Below the pieces are notes generated by a model. It had not been told where the DNA came from and did no database searches. It was given only the letters and a program-made list of their open reading frames with translations. 64,000 nt of DNA from Pseudopithomyces maydicus (lineage: Eukaryota; Ascomycota; Dothideomycetes; Pleosporales; Didymosphaeriaceae), in contig JANTUC010000014.1 of NCBI GenBank assembly GCA_026873275.1, forward strand, positions 372,001-436,000, written 5' to 3'. The position numbers were made by a program, and so were the translations under genes. This document shows positions 11,065 through 22,996 of the stretch, in pieces. Every line of letters begins with the position of its first letter. Positions within the stretch are counted from its first letter, which is position 1.

Positions 11065-12354
11065 TCATACGAGGAACGTCCAAAAGCTTGGGTAGACGAA
11101 TTCGTCCTCGAATATGCGCCTCACTTGTTCCAGGACGAACGACTCCACTTTACCCACATTCTTCAGCACCTGCCCGCCTTCTCCCCGACCTCCGATCTCG
11201 CTCTCCACCTTGATGTGCTCCAATAGTCCACCAACACGTAACCGTTGTGCAGGTGGGCGGTCTTGGTTCTGTCCTTCTGCCTGGAGAGATTCGAGGTTGG
11301 TTTCGCCGCCGATCAGTGCATCCGCATCTTCGGGCGACAGAAAACAGAAGTGGGCCCGCTTTCTGATGTACGCCAGGATTGCAACACCGTCAAAGGTTAG
11401 TCCGGTGATGTTCAATTTCAGCGGTATGCCCACAAAACTTGGCATGGGGTAGTCTAGCAGAATTTCTGCAGTGAGAGACATTTTGATATCGCCCGAGTAT
11501 TGCACATGTGATACGACCTGAATGTCTTCGGGGCTTTGCTCACGCATGCGCGGGGGCGACGGGGATGGTGTCCTTTCAAAGCCATCGTCTGACGACCGGT
11601 TCGATGCAGCCAGGGGGGCATTCCGTTCCGCATCCTGTTGATGTTGAGACGGCGGTCGGGTGGTGGGATCTGGGTTGGACTGTGGCGTCAACGTGAGAGA
11701 GTTCATGGACGCAGCATGGCGAAGACGCATATTGGTTGGGGTCGACGGTCGGCCGGTGGCAAAGTCAGGCCAACCCTGGAGCTGGGCGCCAGCAACGGCA
11801 GCAAGAGGGGTCGTCGTCCCAGATAGCCCGGCGCCCAGGGGGAGATGAAAATAGTTGATGTTGGAGGTTCCCCCAGGAATTCCAGGCGTGGATACCCTGG
11901 GGATGAAGGGGCTCCCCAGCTGTTCGACTGGCGCCAGTGTGGTCCGGAGGCCGGGAGCTCTGGTGTTTCCAAATGGCGGCGCTAGGCGTGATTCACCTAG
12001 AGTAGGCTGCTCCGCGCTCGACGGCCCTCTTTCTGCGCCGCTACGGCGCTCTTTCGCAGTGCGAGCAGGAGGGGGACGGGTGGCCCCATGATCATCAGCT
12101 GCCAGTGCATCCTCGTCCTCGTCCGGGTAATCTTCGTCCTCTTCGTAAAAGTCAGGAAGCGGATCGCAGATGTCTTTAATCTCGATGTCGGGGGGCACGC
12201 TTCCAAAGTCGAACGAATGGACATGGACGGAGCGGATGAAACGAGGCAGCGTCACCTGCTGGAAGCGGTCATGAATGAATGCGCGAATCGCCTCCGCCCG
12301 CGAAGAGCCCTCTGCACCACCTGTCAGCGTCTGCCAACTGATATCAATCGACAT
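11065..12354 (-). CDS. mdm12: Mdm12, ERMES complex subunit
   Basis: A single-exon ORF of 429 residues. The N-terminus MSIDISWQTL and the following FGSVPPDIEIKDICDPLPDFYEED are the conserved start of Mdm12, and the protein ends with the typical VYPSFWTFLV. The SMP lipid-binding fold is split by a long low-complexity insert (about residues 85-275, rich in Pro, Ser, Thr), then resumes with the segment around PSFVGIPLKLNITGLTFDG. Mdm12 is the soluble subunit of the ER-mitochondria encounter structure with Mmm1, Mdm10 and Mdm34, moving phospholipids between the ER and outer mitochondrial membrane. The insert is typical of filamentous fungi and is absent from the shorter yeast protein. The next gene downstream, het-c, is on the same strand but 1.9 kb away, so they are not linked. 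Confidence 0.96.
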   Translation of the reverse strand: MSIDISWQTLTGGAEGSSRAEAIRAFIHDRFQQVTLPRFIRSVHVHSFDFGSVPPDIEIKDICDPLPDFYEEDEDYPDEDEDALAADDHGATRPPPARTAKERRSGAERGPSSAEQPTLGESRLAPPFGNTRAPGLRTTLAPVEQLGSPFIPRVSTPGIPGGTSNINYFHLPLGAGLSGTTTPLAAVAGAQLQGWPDFATGRPSTPTNMRLRHAASMNSLTLTPQSNPDPTTRPPSQHQQDAERNAPLAASNRSSDDGFERTPSPSPPRMREQSPEDIQVVSHVQYSGDIKMSLTAEILLDYPMPSFVGIPLKLNITGLTFDGVAILAYIRKRAHFCFLSPEDADALIGGETNLESLQAEGQNQDRPPAQRLRVGGLLEHIKVESEIGGRGEGGQVLKNVGKVESFVLEQVRRIFEDEFVYPSFWTFLV

Positions 12355-14381
12355 CGAAGTTCGGCACGGGTGGTGGTGGGTAAATTACGAGCAGAAGGTC
12401 ACGGTTACCTCGGTCCGCTCGCGCCAAGCATCAGGCCGAGCCGTGGTAGAGCGCCCGGGCCAGCTGCGTCTTGTATACGAATACTCCAACGTACTAACAC
12501 CAACCATGGCCTTAATAACAGCCGAACGAGCGCCTTCCTGCAGTCAGTAGCACAGCGTCACTGCACTCTGTGGCTCTCTAGCTTTCCTTTTCTTTTTCTC
12601 AGGCCGATTGATTGCTCCCCGGTGGGAAAAGGCGGCATTCGCGCTCGGATCGGACCACGCTAAGCAGCAGTGGGTTCCAGATGACAGACCGACTTCCACA
12701 CCTGCCCTTAATAGAATGTTGAGCAGAGCCGCACGGCGTCGTTGCATATGCCTGATCATGCCTGATCATGCACGCCATAGCGAAGAAGCGCGAGGCGTCA
12801 CACTCCACCGCATACAGGACTGCAGCCATTGCGACAAGCGAACAAGGCTGCGAGCATACGCGAGGGCTAGACGGCGATAGACGCACATGCATACACGGTA
12901 AGGCGGATATATTAAACGCCCAAGGGGAAACAAGGCGACAAGTGCGAGCGCGGCACCCGCCCAGGCAGATTGCAGATAAGATAAATATACATAGACAATC
13001 ACGACATCACAGACCACTCTCTGCCGACTCGCCTCTGGGCATTGGGTAAAGTGGCTGCTGAATAAACCGCAGGGCTGTCCGGCTACCAAATGTAGGTAGA
13101 CGCAGTGCTATATCGGCTTCGAATATAACCCTCATACTCGGCTATATGGAGATCACGTCCCTTCCCTTTCCGCAACATCACATGCAAGGCCGTGGATGCA
13201 TGCAAGCTAGACCGGGTTCCTTCAGGCTCTGTAAAGTAAGAGGTCCGGTCTCACGTCGAGACGAAGGCATGCATTTGTGCAGGTTGGTTGTATCGGCCCA
13301 AGACCATTCAGCTCTGTGTGTGGCTTACGGGCCGAGCCCGAGCACTGCGGGACGATCACGGGGGTGAGACGAGTGGCCGTCTGACTGCGCAGCCGTGCTT
13401 CTGATTTCCTGGTTGACAGCTACGCCTCCGTCTAGGCCCTGCTCAGGCAGGCTGAGATGCTGCAGAGGCACTTATCGCGGCCTATCACGGGCGTGACGCA
13501 GACACCATCACCACCTTCTCCTGGCTTGGCTCCAGCATTTCACGGTTGCAATGCTTGGGGGAGGTAGACAATATAGGTGACGAATAGGGCGGGGTGCTGG
13601 CCGTGTAGCTGGCCAGCTTTTGAGCCGACGGGTGCTGAGTACATAGGTCAAAGGTCATCTGGAGGCGGGCTGGGCAGTGTTGCCGTACCGATTGGCGAGA
13701 AACGGTGGTGCATCCGCGCCCTGTAGGAGCTCGTCACCGATTGGTAGATCGTCAACAGATGATTGGCTGATTATGAAACGAGTGCATTCATTGTCAGGAT
13801 GGGCAAGGCGAGGTGGTGTGGGAATGGCTCGCCGTACCGACTTGATCCCTCAGGATAGCGGTGCAGGCGTGCAGGTATTAATTCAGTCGCTTTTCTGTCT
13901 GATGGCTGGCTCGACCCGAAGCCCCGCCTTGGCGGTCACAGAGCCGTGTCGAAACGTGTCGCAGAATAAGAAAATAGAGTTAAAGAAATTAATGCGGCCG
14001 TTTCGCCCGTCCGTGTCGAGCATGGACGGGTAGGAACAATAGAAAAGGCAGGGATTAATACAAGACGAGAAGTGCGATGCAAGGCTGGACCCATCCCAAA
14101 CGCCAGACTCACGGTGGTCCCCGGTCCGTAGATTTCCAATGCCAACCCAACGCCTGTGCTTTTGTCTCCAAGACGCCGTGAAATGCAGCCTGCAGGCCCT
14201 CTGCAGGCCCGAGGAGTAGTAGAAGATGAGGCTGCGCGCTGCGAAGCCGCCAAGGACACGCTGATGTGTGCCAGCTTGGGTCAAAGGGATGTGGTGGGGA
14301 GAAGGTGCGCGGTGGCACGCTGCGGCGTCTGTCAGCGGATGCGGGCTGCGGGCTGCTGTGCAACGGAGGGCTAGTACCTGC
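12355..14381. other. Intergenic, mdm12 promoter side, no gene supported
   Basis: This 2-kb GC-rich stretch lies upstream of mdm12. It contains a perfect tandem CCTGATCATG pair at 12751-12770. ORFs are short and have no recognisable family. Confidence 0.45.
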
Positions 14382-14528
14382 TCAGTGGTCGCAACGGTCG
14401 CATCTTTCTTCGTGCTTGACGATCTTGACCTTGTCCCCCGGGCAATTGTTCGCGCGCGAGGGCGCGCAGGGCACCTTGTCCGCGACGACATGGCCGCAGG
14501 CGTACGTGTGCTGGTACCGCGTGCACAT
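14382..14528 (-). CDS. Small Cys/His-rich protein (48 aa), candidate
   Basis: A 48-codon ORF starting at the ATG at 14528 (MCTRYQHTYACGHV) and ending in CDRCDH at 14382. Six cysteines and four histidines fall in a pattern like that of small metal-binding proteins common in filamentous fungi: a Cys at position 2, a CGH motif, a Cys about 10 residues later, another about 8 later, and a terminal CxxC. The minus-strand frame continues upstream as low-complexity Thr/His-rich sequence that I think is not coding. No intron is needed. The function is unknown. The spacing resembles a family I have seen in fungal proteomes, but I cannot confirm conservation, so this is a candidate. Confidence 0.5.
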   Translation of the reverse strand: MCTRYQHTYACGHVVADKVPCAPSRANNCPGDKVKIVKHEERCDRCDH

Positions 14529-14600
14529 GGTGTGGATGTGTGAATGTGTGTGTGGATATGTGTTGGATATGTGTGTGCGTGTGCGTGTGGAGGCGAAGGT

Positions 14601-14648
14601 GTAGGCGTAGGCGTAGGCGTAGGCGGAGGCGGAGGCGGAGGCGGAGGT
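14601..14648. repeat. Hexanucleotide microsatellite (GTAGGC)n(GGAGGC)n
   Basis: About four GTAGGC units pass directly into about four GGAGGC units. It lies just upstream of the small Cys-rich ORF on the minus strand. This is probably replication-slippage DNA, and it creates the long low-complexity ORFs seen in both orientations here. Confidence 0.85.
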
Positions 14649-15810
14649 GCGGGTGTGGATGCGGATGTGGATGCTTGTGCGGGTAGGCGTTGCTGGATGG
14701 GCTCGTTCGTGGTCGTCGCTGGCGGTGGTGGTCTCGCTGCTGCGCGCTGGACCGTCGGACGTCGATTGGCGAGTGATACGGGCCGGTGCTGTGACACGGT
14801 CGACGGCGCTGTCGAGGGCGGCGGGTGGAGGATGGAGGGGAGGGCGGGGTGCGCTGATTGGTGGTGGGGCACGGGAGCTCTGCGCTCTGTTGCGGTGCGG
14901 TGCGGTGCGGCGGCTCGGGCTCGGGCTTGGGCCTGGGCTTGGGCTTTGAGGCAGGCTTTGGTGGGCGCGTTGGTGTGTGCGGTACGTGTGCGTGTGTCTA
15001 CAAGCCCTCGAAGCTAAGACCGGCAGACAGACGGCGAGGGGGCAGGCAGAGAGACGAGCGAGGGACAGGGAGAGGGAGAGACGAGCACGGCTGGGGCTCT
15101 CGTGACTGCGGGCGGGTGTGCAAAGGAGGTGTGCGGGTGGAAGAATGCAGACGCGGAGGGGGCGTGGGGTGTTTTTTATAACAGGCTGGTGAGAGCAGCT
15201 CCGAGCTGGCTCTGGCCCTCTTTGGGAGTTAATTACTGCTGCCGTTTTGTTGCAGCTGCAACATAAAAACGCGGCGGACAGCCGTTGCAAGAGCTAATCC
15301 ACGGCCCTGATCCCTGCGCGCTGTTCCTTGTCCAGCCCGCATGCCCGCATGGACAATTGTGTTGGTGACGAGGCTAAGTTGGCTAGGGTCGGCCGCCCAA
15401 TGGCCGTCTGCATCGCGGCTTGCAGCATCGACGTACAGCTGATGTGGACGGCGAGCGCGTCTGCCCAAGCCCACTCCCACCCGTTCCCACGCGCCTCCGT
15501 CATCACAGCCCGCGGGCGGGGGCCTGAACGATGGGGTGCCCAGCGCCCGTCGCACCTCGAACCGCGAGCGAGTGTGACGGGCCAGGGACGACACCGAGCA
15601 ACCTCGTCGGGACGCCCATGCGACATGTCGCTGCAGTTGTTGAGGCCCAAGTCGTGCTCGAATCGTGCCATTGTACCCCCTCGAGCGACACACCCAAGCG
15701 ACACAGCGACGCTGCACCGTGCGACAATCCTGCCATTCCACCGCGTCCGCATGGCACCCCGGCCCATCCACGAAGACCCGCCTGGGGAGAGCACAAGGCG
15801 GGAGGGAGGC

Positions 15811-15842
<32 letters not shown>

Positions 15843-15846
15843 GCAA
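15811..15846. repeat. CAG/CAA trinucleotide microsatellite
   Basis: A run of twelve CAG or CAA triplets. Read on the plus strand it would encode polyglutamine, on the minus strand polyleucine; neither surrounding ORF has a recognisable domain. Confidence 0.9.
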
Positions 15847-18771
15847 GAAGCACCACCACCGCCATCACCACTGCCCGCACCAGCGCCAGCCCCTTGCCTC
15901 GCCGAACCACCCTCGCCGTCGGAGCACCGAGCATCTACGGCAAAGTTACACCAAAGGATGCGACAAAAGGTTCCGTGGTCCATGGTCCATGGTTTGGTCC
16001 CAGTCGAGTCAGGCCCACGACACCCAACTCATGCCCGCAACAACTGCCGCAGCACCTATTGAGCCTCATTTCGGGGCACCCGCGCCGCTCGCCAGGCACT
16101 GCGCTGGTGGAAGATGGGCAGATGAGCAGATCGTCGTCGTCGCCAGGAAGAAATAATTCCGTCTGTATGCTACACCTCACCTCACTTTCACATCAACGGT
16201 GCCGCCTTGCCACATCCGGCACTAGCTGCGCGGGCCGAGGAAGGCGCACGTCCGGATCGACTGTGCCTTCCATCTTGTGATGCAGCTCAACACGCCGTCT
16301 TCGCTTACACACAAGTCCACTTTTTCGCTGACGACCCCGTCTTCCGCGACCCCTTCTACGCGCTAAACACGGAGACACTGTTGTTTCGTTTCATCGTCCC
16401 CCAAGCCAGTTGGGGCCTCTTGTCCGGCTCCCAACCAGGAATCTGCCCCCACCGCATTGCGCCATCCTTGCCAACACCAAATCCGTGCCACAGCTGCCCC
16501 GAGATGCTTTTGTCTGCCTCTCTCATGCCCTTCTGCCATTCTGCTCGCCAACGAGGCAGACGGCGACCACCTCCCACGCGGGATACCATGGCGTCTCGGG
16601 AACTGCGGATCCAGCCGAATTGGCTTCCTGTCCCCGCCAAAAGGATGAACAAGGCTCTCGTGTTGTGAATACGTGGCCTACGCTCCCCATATCTCTCCTA
16701 CTGCCCTTTCAGTACGCCAGCTCCGAGCACCCTCATTCGTCTTATGCCTGTCAACACTTGTCCTCTTCGCCCATTTCTGTTCCATCTGAAAATTGACGCC
16801 CAGGATTTGTTGGTGTATGCTATCGAGATCTCGCTGATCGCCGACTGTTGTTGACAAAGCATGTCGCTTGTGCATCTGTACGAGGTACGGTGCATATACC
16901 GTACAAGATGCGCCGGGAATTCATCCAGCGTACATGGTTTCCATGGAGCCTTTCGGGCATGTACGAGGAGGGGAACCCCTCCCCCATCCCGCTGCATCCT
17001 TCTCCAAGTCAAGAGCATGGGTAAAGCCTTCCAGAATAGCCGTCCAACGCGGCTGTGCGCTGCTTTGCTCATATGACAGGCATACACCTGGGCAGTCCCG
17101 CTTGCTCCCACAGCACGGCCCGCTTTGCACAATGGCGGAGCCACCCTAGGCCAACCCCAAGCATCGTTCGAGTGGCGCACAGGATGGGTGTTCGATCTTG
17201 TCCATGTCGCAAGTACCTGCATGCCATACCAAGTCGTTGGTCAGGTACAAAGTTGGAATATGCAGCCACTTTCCAATCATTCGCTCGCCAGCCTTGTCGA
17301 AGCACTATAGACGTGGCCTAGTGCTTGTTGTTTGAGAATCCTGCGATAGAGAAAAACGTGGCAGAATGGCATGGGGTCTCTGCAAGGCTGACAAGACGTG
17401 CGCAAGCCCATTCCTACAGGCCGACCTTACCCCAGTTACGCGCGCGAGGCCCATGCATAGCGAATGTAGGCGGCGCTGCGGCGCATTAAACCAACAAGAC
17501 GCTTACCCCGATACGCGTCTTGCATGGCCTAAATCATGTCCTGCTCACGGCAGCTTCATTCGCTGTCGCCAGCTACTGGCACGCCTAGTTTTTGCTGTGC
17601 CAAGGCTTGAATTGGGCAGTACCGACCGCGCCTTGAACCTCTTCCACAAACGTACATGTTCAGCTAGGTTGCCTAAGTTGCATCGATTAGCTCCGAGTGA
17701 AACACACTCCCAGAGTTCCCAGGTTGCGGCGATGGCACGGTAAGAATATACTCGACCCAGGTAGATACAGGAGCTTTAGGTACTCCTCCCCAAGCAACAA
17801 ATTTACGATTTACTTCAAACATGTCCTCGATCAGATTACGTACCTCCAGGCACATTGCCCGTGTTCAGCTGCTTACGACATACAGCAAACTAACAGTCTG
17901 ATAGCATGGGCACGCGTTGGAACAGAATCAATCCGAGGACACTTAGATTGGGGTCCGGCACAAGCATCTTAGGATGGTACCGGTCATTGCGCGGAATGAA
18001 GACCGCAGGGCATAGTTGGTGAGGTATTTGACCGAAGATAGTAGTACATGTTTCGCAATGGCCCGAGATTTGAGATAGGGCTCGTATGTACTGTATTCTG
18101 CCAAATCGGTCCTATTTTTTCTTTGCACAAGAGCAGCGGCGGAAGGCTGCGGGAGTGACCCTGATTGGGGGGGACTTGATGACGGACGCGGTCAACGGTC
18201 TCGACTTGACGGCTATGCACGCCACATTACAACGGCGCCCCTGCCGGTGACGCCGGCCTTCAACGGTTATCGTGAAGCTTGCAGTCTTAAGCTTCCATAG
18301 CGGATCCGAAGGCTCCGCTGCAGGGCACCTCCAACACATGCCCATTGTCGATTGCCACATGACTGCGTCGTTACACTGCTCCCGCACAGAAGCGCTGGAT
18401 ACTTCGTCCTGAATCCTTGGGACGATGACAGGGCGTCTTGGTGTTGACCTGACGTTGGGTTTCGTTGCAATGCGGGCAGGGTTTTTCGGGAGGGGCAGCC
18501 ACTGCGACTTACCCCGCCACCCTTTTGCAAGCCTCGGCTTCCGCTCCGACGTTGAGCTGCACTGTTACCTGGGCGAGTACCCGGACTGCCGTGGACTGTG
18601 CAAATGTGTGCGTTCTTTTGAGTCCATCCGAGTAGTCGACAGCATGGCTGCATGCACGCTGCAGGGTAGTACCAAGGTCATTTCATGAACGTTATAGTCT
18701 ACACCAGCCCACAACAACCACGGCAACCAGCAACCGCAACCTGTCCTCTCCAACACTGTGCATCGACTTTT

Positions 18772-18802
18772 CCTCAGCATCGACCTTCCCTCAGCATCGA
18801 CC
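18772..18802. repeat. 14-nt direct repeat in the catalase upstream region
   Basis: CCTCAGCATCGACC occurs at 18772-18785 and again at 18789-18802, with a related GCATCGAC just before at 18760. It lies about 570 nt upstream of the catalase ATG and could be a regulatory element or slippage. Confidence 0.7.
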
Positions 18803-19364
18803 GGCGACACGCCTCCAGAAATGCATCTCCATGCCGTCTTTGTCAGCCAGCAGTTTGGGAACGCTGGCCGAACCTTCGCCGAGTGCCATACCGGTACATA
18901 TGCCGGTCGTCATCGATGAAATGCAGTCCCAGGTGAACCTTGATCGATCCCACAGGTAGATGCTCATTTCTCAGCACCGCATTCGAGATCCCGATACGAT
19001 TTGGCATGGTCGACCCGCCTTTGCCACGCTAGCCGTCTCCGCAATCCAGATCGTCGACCATTTCCCGATCATGGCTCGACATCATCAAATTGCCTATTGG
19101 CCAGCAAACCTGGAGCACGTCCGGAAACGCTCTCGAGTAACGGCTATGGGTCCCTGTTCAGGCGACCGCGTGTCAAAGTCGCGGCAAGTGGTGCGCTTCG
19201 ACGTGGACGTGATGTTGACACAACCTTATACCTTGACGTCATGACGACCTCACGCTCTTCTCACTTATATACTCGCCCCGCCACAACGGCTATAACTCCA
19301 CGCAACATTGTCAATTCTTCTTTGACAAGCCGCTTCGCTCTTCAATTACCTGCAGGACGAAGTA

Positions 19365-21697
19365 ATGGCATCTCAGATCCTTTCTCAGGCAAAAGAAAAG
19401 GCAGTAGAAATGACGAGCGCAAAGAATCAGAAGATCGCGGATCTGTCCGCCGCCACCAAGGACGTCCACGACAAGAACTGGAGGATCACTTCGGATTGGG
19501 GCACCAAGCAATCAAACACAGATGACTGGTTGAAGGTTGCCAGCGAGGACAAGACTGGTCCCATGCTGTTGGAGGACCCCTTTGCCCGTGAGAAGGTATG
19601 TTTGCCACTCACAAGAAATTCTCATGTTGAAGAGAATCTAACCTTTTCAGATTCACCGCTTTGATCACGAGCGGATCCCGGAGCGTGTTGTACACGCACG
19701 AGGCGCTGGCGCCCATGGAAAGTTCACCTTGTTCGAGTCGGCCTCGGACGTCACATCAGCCGGTGTCCTCACAGATACCTCTCGTGAGACGCCCGTATTC
19801 CTGCGCTTCTCAACCGTGCTTGGAAGCCGTGGTTCTGCTGATACGGTGCGCGATGTTCGTGGATTTGCTGTGAAGTTCTACACCGAGGAGGGTAACTGGG
19901 ATATTGTCGGAAACAACATTCCCGTCTTTTTCATTCAGGACGCCATGAAATTCCCCGATGTTATTCATGCTGGAAAGCCCGAGCCTCACAACGAGATCCC
20001 ACAGGTATTTCAGTCTATTTCGACGCAAAGTAACTATCACTAACCCTTGCCAGGCACAATCCGCGCACAACAACTTCTGGGACTTCCAATTCATGCACCC
20101 GGAAGCTACCCACATGTTCATGTGGGCCATGTCTGACCGCACGATTCCTCGATCATACCGCATGATGCAGGGTTTCGGTGTCAACACATACACTCTCATT
20201 AACGACAAGGGCGAGAGGAACTTTGTCAAGTTCATCTTTACCCCTGAGCTCGGTGTTCACAGTTTCGTATGGGACGAGGCCTTGAAGATTGCAGGACAAG
20301 ACCCCGACTTCCACCGCAAGGATCTCTGGACCGCCATCGAGAGTGGCGCGTACCCCAAGTGGAAGTTTGGTATCCAGGTTATCCCCGAATCCAAGGAGCA
20401 CGACTTTGAGTTTGATATCCTTGATGCTACTAAGGTGTGGCCTGAAGAGTTGGTGCCCATCCGGTACATCGGAGAACTTGAGCTGAACAGGAACGTCGAC
20501 GAGTACTTCACGCAAACCGAACAGGTTGCTTTCTGCACCAGCCACATTGTCCCCGGCATTGGCTTCAGCGACGACCCGCTTCTTCAGGGCCGAAACTTCT
20601 CCTACCAGGACACTCAGCTCAGCCGCCTTGGCATCAACTGGGAGGAGCTCCCTATCAACAAGCCCGTCTGCCCGGTCATGAACTTCAATCGCGACGGCGC
20701 CATGCGTCACACCATCACCAAGGGCACCGTCAACTACTGGCCCAACCGCTTCCACGCCGCGCCGCCAGCCACCAAGGAAGAAGGCGGCTACGTCGACTAC
20801 GCCGAGAAGATGGCCGGCGTCAAGGCCCGCATGCGCAGCAGCAAGTTCAGAGAGCACAAGAACCAAGCCGAGCTCTTCTACAACTCCATGTCGGAGCCCG
20901 AGAAAGCGCACATCCTCAACGCCCTCGGCTTCGAGCTCGACCACTGCGATGACCCCGTCGTCTACGAACGCATGACCACCCGCCTCGCAGAAATCGATCT
21001 CGACCTCGCTAAGGCCGTCGCCGACATGGTCGGCGGCGACGCCTCAAAGCTGGAACAGTCCCGCCCCAAGCACAACAAGAAGGCAAAGGGCCTCTCCCAG
21101 CTCGAATACGCCCCCGAGAAACCCACAATCGCAACCCGCATGGTCGCCATCCTCATCGCAGACGGATACGACCCCATCGCCTACAACGGCATCAAGGCCG
21201 CCCTTTCCGCCGCCGGCGCCCTCCCCTTCACCATCTCCCCCCGCCGCAACAAGATCTTTGCCGCCGGCGAGGACAAGGCCACGGGCAAGGGCGTCGTCGC
21301 AGACCACCACCTCGAGGGCATGCGCTCCACGCTCTTCGACAGCGTGTTCGTCCCCGGCGGCGCCGAGTCCGTCGCCACGCTGCGCAAGAACGGGCGCGCC
21401 GTCCACTGGGTGCGCGAGGCCTTCGGCCACCTCAAGGCCATCGGCGCCACGGGCGAGGCCGTCCAGTTCATCCGCGACGCCGTCGACCTCCCCGGCATGA
21501 CGTTCTCGACGTCCGGGGATGTCGTCGATAGCTACGGCGTGGTGACGGCGAGCCAGGTTAGCCCGCAGAGCTTCAAGGAGGTGGTGCAGATGGCCAAGGG
21601 GGCCAAGGACTTTGTCGACGCGTATACGTTTGCGATTTCGCAGCATAAGAACTTTGACCGCGAGACGGAGGGGTTGAATGCCATGGTTGCGTACTAG
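19365..21697 (+). CDS. Large-subunit (clade 2) monofunctional catalase
   Basis: Three exons: 19365-19595, 19651-20004 and 20054-21697, giving 742 residues. Both introns (55 and 49 nt) are phase 0 with GTATGT/GTATTT donors and CAG acceptors. The catalase core shows the distal heme His near residue 92 (RVVHARGAGAHG), the catalytic Asn near 165 (WDIVGNNIPVFF) and the proximal heme Tyr near 379 (GRNFSYQDTQLSRLG). A C-terminal flavodoxin/DJ-1-like domain (about residues 575-735) marks the large-subunit class. It converts hydrogen peroxide to water and oxygen as a tetramer. No signal peptide is visible (start MASQILSQAKEKAVEM), so it is probably intracellular, like the conidial CatA type of Aspergillus rather than the secreted CatB type. 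Third-position C/G use rises sharply in the 3' third. Confidence 0.97.
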
Positions 21698-22996
21698 AAT
21701 ACGCTGGGTGGTGGGAGAGAGGGTGGATGGAGGAAGGAAAGAAGAAACATACACGATACCAGAAGATTGCTGTCTTCACTCTATAGTTATTGTTTAGCTT
21801 TGTTGAATGCGAATCATGAACTTGATTAATTGATATTGTCTACATCATCTATCATGCATGCTTTCGATAAATGTGTATTCTGTTCCTCAACTATATATAT
21901 ATACATGTACATATATTCTAACCAGAAAAACATAGCAATGTATTTAAATCAAAATACGCACCACACATACTTCCTACTTGAGCATCAACCGATACTGATG
22001 TAAATTTCCCCCTCTCCTGTCTATCTCCTTGCTCAAGTCCATCTTCACACAAAAACATAATCGATTACTGCACTTGTCCCATCACCACAATCCTTCACCA
22101 CGACCATTAGTTTTAGGAGCCACGTTTTGGGAACATACCAACGCAAGAAAAAGAAATATCCAGACTTTGCCAAAATCAAGATAGCTGTCTGCATGTCAAT
22201 CAGATTGGTACAAGTGATATAATCAAGGTCTTTACATGAGAAGACCTTTTACGTATCGGGCAACTACAACATCAGTAATCATCGCGACCACAAAAAAACC
22301 AAGCACCGGTTTTCAGATTCATCGTCACATTGCATCACATCACATTTTGCTTCCCCATAAGAACTTCACTTCCTGGTAGTGGGCAAGCCCAACTCATTCA
22401 TTACGCACAGCGCCCCCTGCGCTTTTCGCGTCCTTTATCAACGCTTGCCTAAACCCCATCCACCCCGCTCCGTCCTCCCTATGCACAAAACAGCCAAACA
22501 TTACTATTCCCGGTCGCGACATCGACCTAGACGAGAAGAAAAGAACAGGAAGTATATGCATGCACCCCCACGCCGCATTTCAAGCAAGCAAAGCCGGAAC
22601 AAAAAGAAACAAAAAAGCCCCTTCGAAATGTGAAGCCCGATCAAAGACACGCCGTGCTCCCTTAAATGCCCCCACCCGGTCCATGCCGATTAAGCAACCA
22701 TGATGCGTTGGTACTTCTGCGGAGGAGAGCCTCTCTCTCCCGGCCGATGCAAAAGCCGAACACCGACGAAATGCAGAGTTTTCACAAAGGAAACGATCCA
22801 AGGAGTTGGAAGTCATGGGCATGTACGCAAAGGACATGCGACCAAGACATGTAGGTAATAGAAGTGTGCAGGTTTCCGACAACCGCAGCGCCTACTCTAG
22901 GAAAGATTGAACATAGGAAAGTGGCACACCTGTGACGTTAGTATCCACAGCAGACATGCGAATAATGCTACTTACTATGGTGCAGAGTGACTCAGC
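21698..22996. other. Convergent 3' intergenic region
   Basis: This 1.3-kb stretch lies between the catalase stop codon and the stop codon of the convergent Ser-rich gene. It is comparatively AT-rich with a short AT/TA run near 21890-21905. Part of 22780-22929 could be a last exon of the Ser-rich gene (see that entry). Confidence 0.5.

Larger units (their letters stand above)
14529..19364. other. Gene-poor region of 4.8 kb upstream of catalase
   Basis: No supported gene. The first 1.8 kb is GC-rich with hexanucleotide and CAG repeats; the rest has ordinary composition with only short overlapping ORFs lacking domains. It is not AT-rich, so RIP-mutated transposons are unlikely. The last 0.6 kb should hold the catalase promoter, with a 14-nt direct repeat at 18772-18802 and a TTATATAC box near 19265-19272, about 95 nt before the ATG. 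Confidence 0.5.

Noticed and set aside
14382..15290. 302-codon minus-strand ORF containing the small Cys-rich ORF
   Set aside because: The upstream part is simple-sequence translation (Ala/Tyr, Thr/His, Pro runs) caused by the microsatellite. Only the last 48 codons look like protein.
15229..16280. Several overlapping ORFs of 140-250 codons on both strands around the CAG repeat
   Set aside because: All are GC-driven, overlap each other and contain only homopolymer runs (poly-Gln, poly-Leu) without recognisable domains.
20153..21754. Long antisense ORFs opposite the 3' half of catalase
   Set aside because: Antisense openness is produced by strong third-position C/G bias of the catalase codons.
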